Assembly: GCA_900548905.1 (NCBI GenBank)
Contig: URMK01000031.1
Span: 1 to 64,000, forward strand
Direction of reading: 5' to 3'
DNA: 64,000 nt
Source of the DNA: an uncultured Lachnospiraceae bacterium
GTDB lineage: Bacteria > Bacillota > Clostridia > Lachnospirales > Lachnospiraceae
Below are positions 32,707 through 40,539 of the stretch, piece after piece. A program made the translations under genes and the position numbers. How positions within the stretch are numbered: the stretch's first letter is position 1; each line of letters starts with the position of its first letter. The notes beneath the pieces are model-generated. The model did no database searches and was not told the origin of the DNA. It saw only the letters and a program-made list of their open reading frames with translations.

Positions 32707-34170
32707 ATGCTGGATGTAATTGTTATCGGCGCAGGCGTTACCGGCTGTGCCACGGCGAGGGAGCTGTCCCGATACGATCTGAAGGTGACGGTTCTTGAGA
32801 AGGAAGAGGATGTGTGCTGCGGTACCTCCAAGGCAAACAGTGCCATTATCCATGCCGGCTATGATGCCGAGCCGGGCACCCTGAAGGCCCGAATGAATGT
32901 ATTGGGCAACCAGAGAATGGATGCCCTTGCACAAGAACTGGACTTTCCCTTTCAAAGGAACGGATCCCTGGTGCTTTGCTTTGATGAGGAAAACCTTCCC
33001 GGCCTGGAAGAGCTTCGGGAAAGAGCAGAGGCCAACGGCGTACCGGATGTGCGCATCGTTACCGGGAAAGAAATGAAAGAACTGGAGCCGAATCTGTCCC
33101 CGCAAGTAAAGGCGGTCCTTTATGCACCTACCGGCGGCATAGTCTGTCCGTTTAAAATGACTATCGCCCTGGCGGAGAATTCATATGTGAACGGTGTGGA
33201 TTACCGCTTCCAAACCGGAGTTACCGATATCGCCCGGACAGACGGCGGCTACCTGGTCAGTACCACCCAGGGCACCTTTGCCGCCCGCTGCGTGGTGAAT
33301 GCAGCAGGTGTATACGCGGATCAGTTCAACAACAAAGTCAGCTCCCATAAGCTGCATATCACCCCCCGTAAGGGCGAATACATCCTAATGGATAAAAAAG
33401 CCGGCGGCTTTGTATCCCATACTATTTTCCAGCAGCCCACACGGCTTGGCAAGGGTATCCTGATCACCCCTACCGTACACGGAAACCTCCTGGCAGGCCC
33501 CACCGCAGAGGATATCACCGACAAAGAAGAAGTGAGCACTACCGGGGAAGGGCTGTCCCAGGTCATGGAAAAAGCCCGGCTGAGTGCTGAAAAAATTCCT
33601 CTTCATATGGCCATAACCTCTTTTGCCGGCCTTCGTGCCTGTGAGGAAAAGGGTGACTTCGTCCTGGGTGAAGCGGAGGACGCGGAAGGATTTTTCAATG
33701 CGGCAGGCATCGACTCCCCCGGCCTTTCCAGCGCCCCGGCCATCGGCCTTTTCCTGGCGGAACAAATCGCCGCACGGCTGAAGGCCGAAAAGAAAGCCGA
33801 TTTTATTTCCCGGCGTAAGGACATTCCCTGTGTTGCCGAAAGCACGCCGGAACAAATCGCCGCCCTCATTGCCGCCGATCCCGCTTACGGCAACATTATC
33901 TGCCGCTGTGAGAACGTTACGGAGGGTGAGATAATAAACGCCATACGAAGGCCTCTGGGAGCCAAATCCCTGGATGGCGTAAAACGCCGTACCCGCGCGG
34001 GCATGGGCAGATGCCAGTCCGGTTTCTGCGCTCCCCGGGTGATGGAAATCCTCTCAAGGGAACTGCAGATCTCCCCTCTGGATCTGACCAAATCGGGCGG
34101 AGAATCCTATCTGCTCACCGGAATGACCGGCGGAAGTCAACAACCCTGCCATGAACGGCGAGGTTTTTGA
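32707..34170 (+). CDS. FAD-dependent glycerol-3-phosphate dehydrogenase-like oxidoreductase (GlpA/LhgO type)
   Basis: A 487-residue DAO-fold flavoprotein with the Rossmann motif VIGAGVTGCATARELS at residues 5-20 and a substrate domain around IGFPF-type segments. A C-terminal BFD-like [2Fe-2S] domain starts near 398, with CRCENV and later GRCQSGFC. This architecture is GlpA-like, oxidising glycerol-3-phosphate to dihydroxyacetone phosphate with electrons passed to partner proteins. TAGGAGGAA precedes the start. The last residues (GGSQQPCHERRGF) run into a GC-rich repeat element and differ from the usual family end. Downstream partners are the FAD/NAD protein and the DUF1667 protein. Confidence 0.9.
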   Translation: MLDVIVIGAGVTGCATARELSRYDLKVTVLEKEEDVCCGTSKANSAIIHAGYDAEPGTLKARMNVLGNQRMDALAQELDFPFQRNGSLVLCFDEENLPGLEELRERAEANGVPDVRIVTGKEMKELEPNLSPQVKAVLYAPTGGIVCPFKMTIALAENSYVNGVDYRFQTGVTDIARTDGGYLVSTTQGTFAARCVVNAAGVYADQFNNKVSSHKLHITPRKGEYILMDKKAGGFVSHTIFQQPTRLGKGILITPTVHGNLLAGPTAEDITDKEEVSTTGEGLSQVMEKARLSAEKIPLHMAITSFAGLRACEEKGDFVLGEAEDAEGFFNAAGIDSPGLSSAPAIGLFLAEQIAARLKAEKKADFISRRKDIPCVAESTPEQIAALIAADPAYGNIICRCENVTEGEIINAIRRPLGAKSLDGVKRRTRAGMGRCQSGFCAPRVMEILSRELQISPLDLTKSGGESYLLTGMTGGSQQPCHERRGF

Positions 34171-34233
34171 CCCTCGCGGCAGTCGCCAAGCGAACGCGCA
34201 AGCGCGTTCGTTTGGCTCGTTGCCCGCGGAAAT
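34136..34233. repeat. GC-rich hairpin element, short copy
   Basis: From CAACCCTGCC to CGTTGCCCGCGGAAATA. The inner arms CGAACGCGC and GCGCGTTCG pair perfectly with an AA loop, GCCAA/TTGGC outside that, and CGCGGCA/TTGCCCGCG at the base. The right 63 bases match 28297-28359. The element begins inside the coding end of the upstream FAD oxidoreductase, whose stop codon (34168-34170) lies within it. Confidence 0.75.
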
Positions 34234-34269
34234 ATTTTATAATGCATGTATCATGCGGAAAGGTTAATT

Positions 34270-35589
34270 ATGGCTGATTATGATCTGATTATTATCGGGG
34301 GAGGACCGGCGGGCCTGGCTGCCGCGGTTTCCGCCCGCGAAAACGGAATTGATAAGATACTGATACTGGAGCGGGATAACGAACTGGGCGGCATTCTGAA
34401 CCAATGCATCCATAACGGCTTCGGCCTGCATACCTTCCGGGAAGAGCTCACAGGTCCGGAATATGCCGCCCGTTTTATTTCCCGGGTGAAAGAAATGAAT
34501 ATCCCCTATAAGCTACATACGATGGTACTGGATATCTGCCCTGCCGCAGGGGATCCTTCCCAAAAAACCGTAACGGCAATGAACCGGACGGATGGGCTGA
34601 TGACACTTTCCGCCAAAGCCGTCGTCCTGGCCATGGGCTGCCGGGAACGGCCCAGGGGGGCCCTGAACATACCCGGTTACCGGCCTGCCGGCATCTATTC
34701 CGCCGGAACCGCCCAGCGTCTTGTGAATATGGACGGTCTTATGCCGGGAAAAGACATCGTCATCCTGGGATCCGGGGATATCGGTCTTATTATGGCGCGG
34801 CGTATGACGCTGGAAGGCGCCAGGGTCAGGATTGTGGCGGAACTCATGCCCTATTCCGGCGGGCTGGCGCGAAACATTGTGCAGTGCCTGGATGATTTCG
34901 ATATTCCTTTAAAGCTCAGTACCACCGTGGTCGCCATCCACGGAAAAGAACGAGTACAGGGTGTCACCCTGGCAAAAGTGGATGAAAACCGCAAGCCCAT
35001 TCCCGGTACGGAGGAATATATTCCCTGCGACACCCTGCTTCTGTCCGTGGGATTGATCCCGGAAAACGAACTGTCCGGAAAGCTTGGTGTGGATATGTGC
35101 CCCGTCACCTCGGGTCCTGCTGTGAATGAGAGTCTGGAAACCAGCATACCAGGGGTTTTTGCCTGCGGGAATGTCCTTCATGTCCATGATCTGGTGGATT
35201 ACGTTTCCCAGGAGGCGGAAAAAGCCGGTAAGTATGCGGCCCTTTATATTCAGGGGGATAAGCGCACCGCCGCCGGCGAGCAGCCGGTGCAGCTTCTTGC
35301 CGTAAACGGCGTCCGTTACACTGTTCCCCAAATCCTGTATCCCTCCCAGATGGAAGATACCCTCACCGTCCGGTTCCGTGTGGGCGCCATTTATAAAAAC
35401 TGCTTTATCGGTGTATATCTGGACGGCCGGCAGATTGCCCGGCTGCACAAAAACAAGCTGGCCCCCGGTGAGATGGAGCAGGTTGTTCTTAAAAAAGCGG
35501 ATATCCTGTCTCAAATGGGACATTCGCTGCCGGATCTTAAAACAATTACCATTCAGGTAGAAAGAGGTGAAGCAAATGGAACAGCGTGA
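34270..35589 (+). CDS. NAD(P)/FAD-dependent oxidoreductase of the glycerol-3-phosphate cluster
   Basis: A 439-residue two-dinucleotide-binding flavoprotein (pyridine nucleotide-disulfide oxidoreductase fold). The FAD motif IIGGGPAGLAAAVSA is at residues 7-21, the NAD(P) motif VILGSGDIGLIMARR near 162, and the second FAD contact GVFACGNVLHVHDLVDYVSQE near 295. No CxxxxC redox disulfide is visible next to the first FAD motif; NQCIHNGFG appears in its place. With the GlpA-like protein and DUF1667 it probably forms an anaerobic glycerol-3-phosphate oxidising complex transferring electrons to NAD or a carrier. The 3' end overlaps DUF1667 by 14 bases. Confidence 0.88.
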   Translation: MADYDLIIIGGGPAGLAAAVSARENGIDKILILERDNELGGILNQCIHNGFGLHTFREELTGPEYAARFISRVKEMNIPYKLHTMVLDICPAAGDPSQKTVTAMNRTDGLMTLSAKAVVLAMGCRERPRGALNIPGYRPAGIYSAGTAQRLVNMDGLMPGKDIVILGSGDIGLIMARRMTLEGARVRIVAELMPYSGGLARNIVQCLDDFDIPLKLSTTVVAIHGKERVQGVTLAKVDENRKPIPGTEEYIPCDTLLLSVGLIPENELSGKLGVDMCPVTSGPAVNESLETSIPGVFACGNVLHVHDLVDYVSQEAEKAGKYAALYIQGDKRTAAGEQPVQLLAVNGVRYTVPQILYPSQMEDTLTVRFRVGAIYKNCFIGVYLDGRQIARLHKNKLAPGEMEQVVLKKADILSQMGHSLPDLKTITIQVERGEANGTA

Positions 35590-35935
35590 ACTCATCTGTA
35601 TTAATTGTCCTTTGGGCTGTCCCCTCACCGTGAGTCTGCAGGACGGCGAGGTTGTGAAGGTTGCCGGAAACACCTGTCCCCGGGGAGAAGCCTATGCCAG
35701 AAAGGAATGTACCAATCCCACCCGCATCGTCACCTCCACCGTACGCGTACAGGGCGGCCGTCTTCCTGTTGTTTCGGTAAAAACAGCTTCTGACATTCCC
35801 AAGGGTAAAATGGCAGAATGTGTAAAGGAACTGAAGGATATCACCGTGCCTGCTCCCGTCCATATCGGCGATATCCTTCTGAAAAATGCGGCAGGTACAG
35901 GCGTAAATATTATTGCCACCAAGGATGTGCTCTGA
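35576..35935 (+). CDS. DUF1667 small cysteine-containing protein
   Basis: A 119-residue protein beginning with a cysteine cluster: CINCPLGC near residues 8-15, then CPRGEAYARKEC at about 39-50. Four Cys in this spacing suggest an Fe-S or zinc site. DUF1667 is usually found next to GlpA-like and NAD/FAD oxidoreductases, as here. It may be an electron-transfer subunit replacing GlpB/GlpC. The ATG at 35576 is chosen over a GTG at 35567 because AGAGG fits the former. Confidence 0.88.
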   Translation: MEQRELICINCPLGCPLTVSLQDGEVVKVAGNTCPRGEAYARKECTNPTRIVTSTVRVQGGRLPVVSVKTASDIPKGKMAECVKELKDITVPAPVHIGDILLKNAAGTGVNIIATKDVL

Positions 35936-35988
35936 TATAGTGGGTTGTGGGTAACCGTTTTAAACTTTGATAAAGGAAAGGATCTGCG

Positions 35989-36807
35989 ATGATTACCGAT
36001 TGGAATGGCCGGAATGCCGAAATACTGAAAAAGAAAAAACTGTGGCTGCTGGATATGGACGGCACCATATACAACGAAAATGAAATCTTTGAAGGAACCC
36101 TGGATTTTCTGCAGCAAATCCGTGATAACGGAGGGCGGTATATTTTCATTACCAACAATTCCTCCAAATCGGCTGCCGATTATGTGCAGAAAGTTACCGG
36201 AATGGGGATACCGGCCGGTTATGAAGATTTTTACACCTCCAGCCAGGCGACTGCCATGTATATCAGGGAGAATTACCCCGGCCAGACCGTATACTGCATG
36301 GGTACCCGCTCCCTGGTAACGGAGCTTCGGGAAAGCGGGCTGCATGTGGTGACGGAACCGGAGGAAACGGCTTCTATCGTGCTCATCGGCTTTGATACGG
36401 AAAATACATCGGAAAAAATCCGCAATACATGCATTATGCTGGGACGGGACGTGGTCTACCTTGCCACCAATCCGGATTTGGTCTGCCCTGTCAGCTTCGG
36501 CTTTATTCCTGACTGCGGCTCCATGAGCATTATGCTGAAAAACGCCACAGGTAAAGAGCCCTTCTTTATCGGTAAGCCGCAGCCCATCATGGTGGACTGC
36601 GTGCTTAAAAATACCGGGTGCCCGGCTGAGGAGGCGGTTATTGTAGGGGATCGGCTTTACACCGACATCGCCACAGGAAAAAATGCTGGTGTGGATGCCA
36701 TCTGCGTGCTTTCCGGCGAAGCTACCCTCAAGGATATAGAAGAGGGTGACATAAAACCGGATTTCCTGTTCCGGGATGTGAAGGAAATCTGGCAGAAGCT
36801 TAGGTGA
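35989..36807 (+). CDS. HAD-IIA phosphatase (NagD/AraL-like)
   Basis: A 272-residue HAD subfamily IIA phosphatase. Motif I LLDMDGTIYNE holds the catalytic Asp pair, motif II is FITNNSSKS, and GDRLYTDI is motif IV. A large C2 cap lies between motifs II and III. Homologues dephosphorylate sugar phosphates, phosphoglycolate or glycerol-3-phosphate. It ends the glp module 53 bases after DUF1667. Glycerol-3-phosphate or dihydroxyacetone phosphate is therefore a reasonable substrate guess. AAAGGAAAGG precedes the ATG. Confidence 0.85.
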   Translation: MITDWNGRNAEILKKKKLWLLDMDGTIYNENEIFEGTLDFLQQIRDNGGRYIFITNNSSKSAADYVQKVTGMGIPAGYEDFYTSSQATAMYIRENYPGQTVYCMGTRSLVTELRESGLHVVTEPEETASIVLIGFDTENTSEKIRNTCIMLGRDVVYLATNPDLVCPVSFGFIPDCGSMSIMLKNATGKEPFFIGKPQPIMVDCVLKNTGCPAEEAVIVGDRLYTDIATGKNAGVDAICVLSGEATLKDIEEGDIKPDFLFRDVKEIWQKLR

Positions 36808-36850
36808 TATTCTCCCCAGAAGGGAAATCCAAAAATCAATGATTCCGCAT

Positions 36851-36884
36851 AAAAGGCCCTGCTGAATGGCCGCAGGGCCTTTTA
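36851..36884. terminator. Bidirectional terminator between HAD and LytTR regulator genes
   Basis: AAAAGGCCCTGC and GCAGGGCCTTTT are perfect 12-base arms with a loop of about 9 bases, flanked by A and T runs on both strands. It separates convergent genes. Confidence 0.87.
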
Positions 36885-36935
36885 AAGATTGTTCCACCTG
36901 TTGCCACGCTATTAATCCGCATGGAATTTTCAGTT

Positions 36936-37676
36936 TCAGGAAAATCTCTTTTTAATTTCTTCATATTTCTCCGCTGTGATCAGCGCATCCCTGTTAATAT
37001 CCTTAAAGGCTACAATATATGTCCAGCGTCCATAGGGTTCTATCTTTTTTATTTTGGACAAATTAATAATATAGGATTTATGGCTCCGCAGGAAAAGCTC
37101 CGGATCCAGCTTGGCTTCAATGTCCCCCAGGCCAGCCGAGGTGGTGAAGGAATCCTGTCTGGTATAAATAACGGTATTGTTATTTTCCCGCTGGACCAGG
37201 ATGATATCCTTAATATCCACAAAGCTCATGCTTTCCTTCCCTTTTACAAGAAGCCGGTCCAGCCCTTTTTCGTAGCGTATGATTTTATCCGTATGATCCG
37301 GCGGCTCCTGTTCCTTCAGGGATAGGATGCGGGTGAGAGTGCGTTCCACTCTTTCGATAGCAAAGGGCTTTATCAGATAATCAAATGCATATACCTCAAA
37401 AGCTTCAGGCATATATTCCGCATGGGCGGTGGCAAAAATGATTTTTGTCTTGGGGTCCATGTCGGCGATGATTTTTGCACAGTCAATGCCGCTCGCCCCG
37501 TTGATTTCGATATCCAGAAAAACGACCTCCGGCTTTATCCTGGCAAAAAGGCTCACCGCATCCGCCAGGTTGTCGGATTCCCCCGCCACCTCAAAACCGC
37601 CCTTACGTTCTATGATTTTTTGCAGCAGCTTACGTATGCCGCTTTCATCCTCTACTATGATTACCCTGATCGCCAT
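36936..37676 (-). CDS. LytTR-family response regulator
   Basis: A 246-residue regulator. The receiver domain has acidic residues near Glu9/Asp10 (IIVEDE), phosphoacceptor Asp55 (VVFLDIEING) and a conserved Lys in YLIKPF. The C-terminal LytTR DNA-binding domain covers about 140-246 (FVDIKDIILVQRENNNT, FLRSHKSYIINLSKI). The start at 37676 follows AAGGA; 43 upstream in-frame residues overlap the preceding gene. Its first codons overlap the small basic protein gene by 32 bases, so it is tied to the NfeD-FloA operon. The partner kinase is probably the one at 39711-40532. Confidence 0.93.
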   Translation of the reverse strand: MAIRVIIVEDESGIRKLLQKIIERKGGFEVAGESDNLADAVSLFARIKPEVVFLDIEINGASGIDCAKIIADMDPKTKIIFATAHAEYMPEAFEVYAFDYLIKPFAIERVERTLTRILSLKEQEPPDHTDKIIRYEKGLDRLLVKGKESMSFVDIKDIILVQRENNNTVIYTRQDSFTTSAGLGDIEAKLDPELFLRSHKSYIINLSKIKKIEPYGRWTYIVAFKDINRDALITAEKYEEIKKRFS

Positions 37677-38040
37677 ATGAATTCCTTTTTCTTTTCCTGC
37701 AGACCGGTTCCCCGATAATTTCGCTCCAGACCACCGCTCTTCTGAGTGCCGCCCTCCGTTGCACGGTAATGGCTGGATACCGGGCGCTTTCCCGGCTTTT
37801 TTCATCCCTTCTGCATTCCGCCGCCGGTTCGCCGGACAGCTGTATTTCCTTCTGTCCCGTCTGTGACGGCGCCACCTGCGTTTCCTCTGTCAGAAAGAAG
37901 GTTTCCGGCGTCTCCCCCTCCGTAAGCTGCACTTCCGGAGGAAGATAGGGATGCCATACGGCATTGCTGCCTGCAAATTTATGGGACATCAATGTACCGG
38001 CCAGCCTTCCGAGCCCTTCCTGCAAACCATTCCTTTTCAT
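37645..38040 (-). CDS. Small basic protein of unknown function in the FloA operon
   Basis: A 131-residue protein that I cannot assign to a known family. It is rich in Arg, Glu and Pro. The C-terminal part ALRRAVVWSEIIGEPVCRKRKR resembles short conserved tails of small hypothetical proteins in Clostridia. No membrane segment or signal peptide is visible. The ATG lies 2 bases after the FloA stop, with GAAGGA upstream, and its end overlaps the LytTR start by 32 bases. That tight packing argues that it is a real gene. Confidence 0.6.
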   Translation of the reverse strand: MKRNGLQEGLGRLAGTLMSHKFAGSNAVWHPYLPPEVQLTEGETPETFFLTEETQVAPSQTGQKEIQLSGEPAAECRRDEKSRESARYPAITVQRRAALRRAVVWSEIIGEPVCRKRKRNSYGDQGNHSRG

Positions 38041-38042
38041 TT

Positions 38043-39020
38043 CTAATCATTCCTTCCGTCGCCGGTCAAGTCCGCATCCGTCAATCCCGTACCGGAAATT
38101 GACGAACGCATATCGGTATCCGCTTTCAGGTTCTGAAGCTCATAATAATCCATGACTCCCATTTTCCCTTCCCGAAGAGCATAAGCGAGTGCTTTGGGGA
38201 CCTCCGCCTCCGCTTCCACCACGTATGCGCGCATTTCCTGTTCCTTTGCCACAGCCATGGCACGTCTTTCCTCCGCTTTGGCCTGGGCAATGTTCTTATC
38301 CGCCTCCGCCTGGAGGGACTGCAGATGGGCGCCGATATTACGTCCCACATCGATATCCGCAATATCAATGGAAAGGATTTCAAAAGCCGTACCGGAGTCC
38401 AGGCCCTTGCTTAATACGCGCTTGGAGATGTCATCCGGGTTTTCCAGCACTTCCTTATGGGATTGGGCCGAACCCACGGTAGTTACAATACCTTCCCCGA
38501 TTCTTGCCAGGATTGTCGCTTCCCCGGCACCGCCCACAAGGCGTTCCAGATCCGCTCTCACGGTCACTCTGGCTTTTACGAGAAGCTCAATGCCGTCTTT
38601 CGCAACGGCGGATACATTGGTGGTTTCTATTACCTTGGGGTTTACGCTCATCTTCACCGCTTCCAGCACATCACGGCCTGCCAGATCGATCGCCGCCGCT
38701 TTTTCAAAAGGCAGTTCTATGCCGGCCCTCTCCGAAGCGATCAGGGCATTGATTACATTATCCACGTTACCGCCCGCCAGATAGTGGGCTTCCAACTGGT
38801 TTACCCCCAGATTCATACCCGCCTTTCTGGCCTTGATGAGGGGGATCACAATACGGGAGGGAACCACACGGCGCAGCTTCATTCCTATCAGATTTAAAAT
38901 GCTGATTTTAACATTCGCCGCCATGGAGGAAATCCACAGCCCTATCGGTACAAAAATAAAAAACAGGACAATAAGCAGTCCGATAATACCAATGATACTG
39001 ATTATAATTATGTTGCTCAT
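38043..39020 (-). CDS. floA: Flotillin-like protein FloA
   Basis: A 325-residue membrane scaffold of functional membrane microdomains. An N-terminal hydrophobic hairpin/segment (residues 3-30) anchors it. The PHB-like domain and the C-terminal coiled region carry the known FloA strings: MKLRRVVPSRIVIPLIKARKAG, the EAHYLAGGNVD turn, and EADKNIAQAKAEERRAMAVAKEQEMRA. The length is typical. It lies 16 bases after NfeD, its usual partner, and 2 bases before the small basic protein. Confidence 0.95.
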   Translation of the reverse strand: MSNIIIISIIGIIGLLIVLFFIFVPIGLWISSMAANVKISILNLIGMKLRRVVPSRIVIPLIKARKAGMNLGVNQLEAHYLAGGNVDNVINALIASERAGIELPFEKAAAIDLAGRDVLEAVKMSVNPKVIETTNVSAVAKDGIELLVKARVTVRADLERLVGGAGEATILARIGEGIVTTVGSAQSHKEVLENPDDISKRVLSKGLDSGTAFEILSIDIADIDVGRNIGAHLQSLQAEADKNIAQAKAEERRAMAVAKEQEMRAYVVEAEAEVPKALAYALREGKMGVMDYYELQNLKADTDMRSSISGTGLTDADLTGDGRND

Positions 39021-39036
39021 TAAAAAGCCCCCTTTG

Positions 39037-39516
39037 TTATTGTTCCTTTACAATTAATTTGGAACCGTTTACTTTTATTATCTCCAAATCTGCGCCTTTT
39101 GATATATACCTGCCTTCTGATATTACATCAAAATTGACGCCTTCAAAATTTCCCACTCCGGTGGGCCTTAAATCCGTTTCCGCAATCCCTTTTTTCCCAA
39201 GGAGATACTGCAGATCCATGGAGCTGATATAGCCTTCATCCTTTTTCTGCTCCTCCTCCAGGATAATCGGTGAATGGATTTTCCCTTTGGAAAGCATCCA
39301 TACAATAACCGCCATCATAATGCCCAGCAGGGCCAATACAATGACCGTGATGAAGGCCCCCTCCGCCACGGTATCGGCTGTCAGGAAAACTCCTATCACA
39401 AGGCAGGCAATTCCGCTGATTCCCGGCGCTCCGAATCCCGGAATCACCATCTCCACAGCTATCAGAATGAAGCCTACAATGAAAAGGATAATTCCCAGTA
39501 TCATCAGTGTATCCAT
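39037..39516 (-). CDS. NfeD-family membrane protein
   Basis: A 159-residue short NfeD. Three or four membrane helices occupy residues 4-90, and the C-terminal OB-fold is at about 100-159 (GKKGIAETDLRPTGVGNFEG, then KGADLEIIKVNGSKLIVKE). It lacks the N-terminal protease domain of long NfeD proteins. It pairs with flotillin FloA in the same transcript. A GC hairpin (GCCCCCG/CGGGGGC, 39541-39562) sits in its leader, just before the ribosome-binding site. Confidence 0.93.
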   Translation of the reverse strand: MDTLMILGIILFIVGFILIAVEMVIPGFGAPGISGIACLVIGVFLTADTVAEGAFITVIVLALLGIMMAVIVWMLSKGKIHSPIILEEEQKKDEGYISSMDLQYLLGKKGIAETDLRPTGVGNFEGVNFDVISEGRYISKGADLEIIKVNGSKLIVKEQ

Positions 39517-39710
39517 CCCTTTTTCCTCCTTTCCGGTACTGCCCCCGCGTTCGTCCGGGGGCGCACCGTTCTATCTATGTCTGATTATAACCGCTTCCTG
39601 AAATCCCGGAAGAGGTATCCTTCCACTTATACAGAATCGGGGCTGTAATGTCAGTATCTCTCTTTGAATTGCAAACCGCGAGCTTTACCTGCCGTGCGGA
39701 AAACCTGTTA

Positions 39711-40532
39711 TTACCGGGGCAGACGGACTTCAAAACAGGTCTCTTTGGTATCGGAGGAAAGGTGCAGTTCCCCCCTGGCATCTTTCACAATCTGAGATAC
39801 AATGGCGAGTCCGGTTCCATGTCCTTCTTCTTTTTTGGTGGAAAAGCCCTGTTTAAATATGAGGGCCTGGTGCTCCTCCGGTATCGCAGGCCCGTTATTA
39901 CGGACGGCAAAGAAATAAGACCGGCTGTCCTGACGCATTTCCACCGTCAGCTTTTTCTCACCCTCCTTATCCGCCAGCGCCGTGATCCCATTATCAATAA
40001 GATTGGCAAGCAGCTTACACAGCTCCCATGGCTCTACAGGAATCACCTTCAGAGGGGTCGCCACTTCCACCAACATGGTAATCCCTTTTTGTTCCGCGGA
40101 TTCCATCTTGGCCTGAAGCAGGGCGTTCACCGCCGGCTGGGAGGTTTTCATCGCCTTGGACACTTTGCTGATGTCCTTGAAAACCGGTTCCATATATTCC
40201 CTGGCATCCTCATATTCCCCCAGCTCCAGCAATCCGTAGATCACCTGCAGATGGTTCATATAATCATGCCTTTGGGCACGCAGCTTCAGATTCAGATTTT
40301 CCAGGTTTTTCATACTTTCCCGGACGCTGTCGTTCTGATACCGGCTCGCGGTATACAGTCCCATCAGGGTGAGAAGGCTGCTCAGAAGCATAATGCCTAT
40401 GGTCAGATATATGGCGGGATTCACCCGGCCGAGCACCTGTGTCCCTATCACCAGCCAGAGCAGGAAGGCAGCCATAAACTGGAGACCGTTAATGATAAGA
40501 AGTGCCCGCACTGTTTTTTTAATATTCATCAC
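39711..40532 (-). CDS. GHKL/Spo0B-type sensor histidine kinase
   Basis: A 273-residue sensor with two membrane segments (about 9-30 and 40-62) and no large external domain. The phosphoacceptor is His89 in AQRHDYMNHLQ, as in AgrC/CitA-like kinases. The ATPase domain has the LLANLIDNGITAL N-box, NNGPAIP and GHGTGLAIV motifs. It follows the MATE transporter by 7 bases and precedes NfeD by about 195 bases. This kinase class usually works with LytTR regulators, and the only one nearby is at 36936-37676, on the far side of NfeD-FloA. Confidence 0.9.
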   Translation of the reverse strand: MMNIKKTVRALLIINGLQFMAAFLLWLVIGTQVLGRVNPAIYLTIGIMLLSSLLTLMGLYTASRYQNDSVRESMKNLENLNLKLRAQRHDYMNHLQVIYGLLELGEYEDAREYMEPVFKDISKVSKAMKTSQPAVNALLQAKMESAEQKGITMLVEVATPLKVIPVEPWELCKLLANLIDNGITALADKEGEKKLTVEMRQDSRSYFFAVRNNGPAIPEEHQALIFKQGFSTKKEEGHGTGLAIVSQIVKDARGELHLSSDTKETCFEVRLPR

Positions 40533-40539
40533 TGATTCC

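Noticed and set aside
35692..36897. 401-residue leftward open frame opposite the HAD-IIA gene
   Set aside because: Runs through the terminator hairpin and covers a gene with intact HAD motifs.
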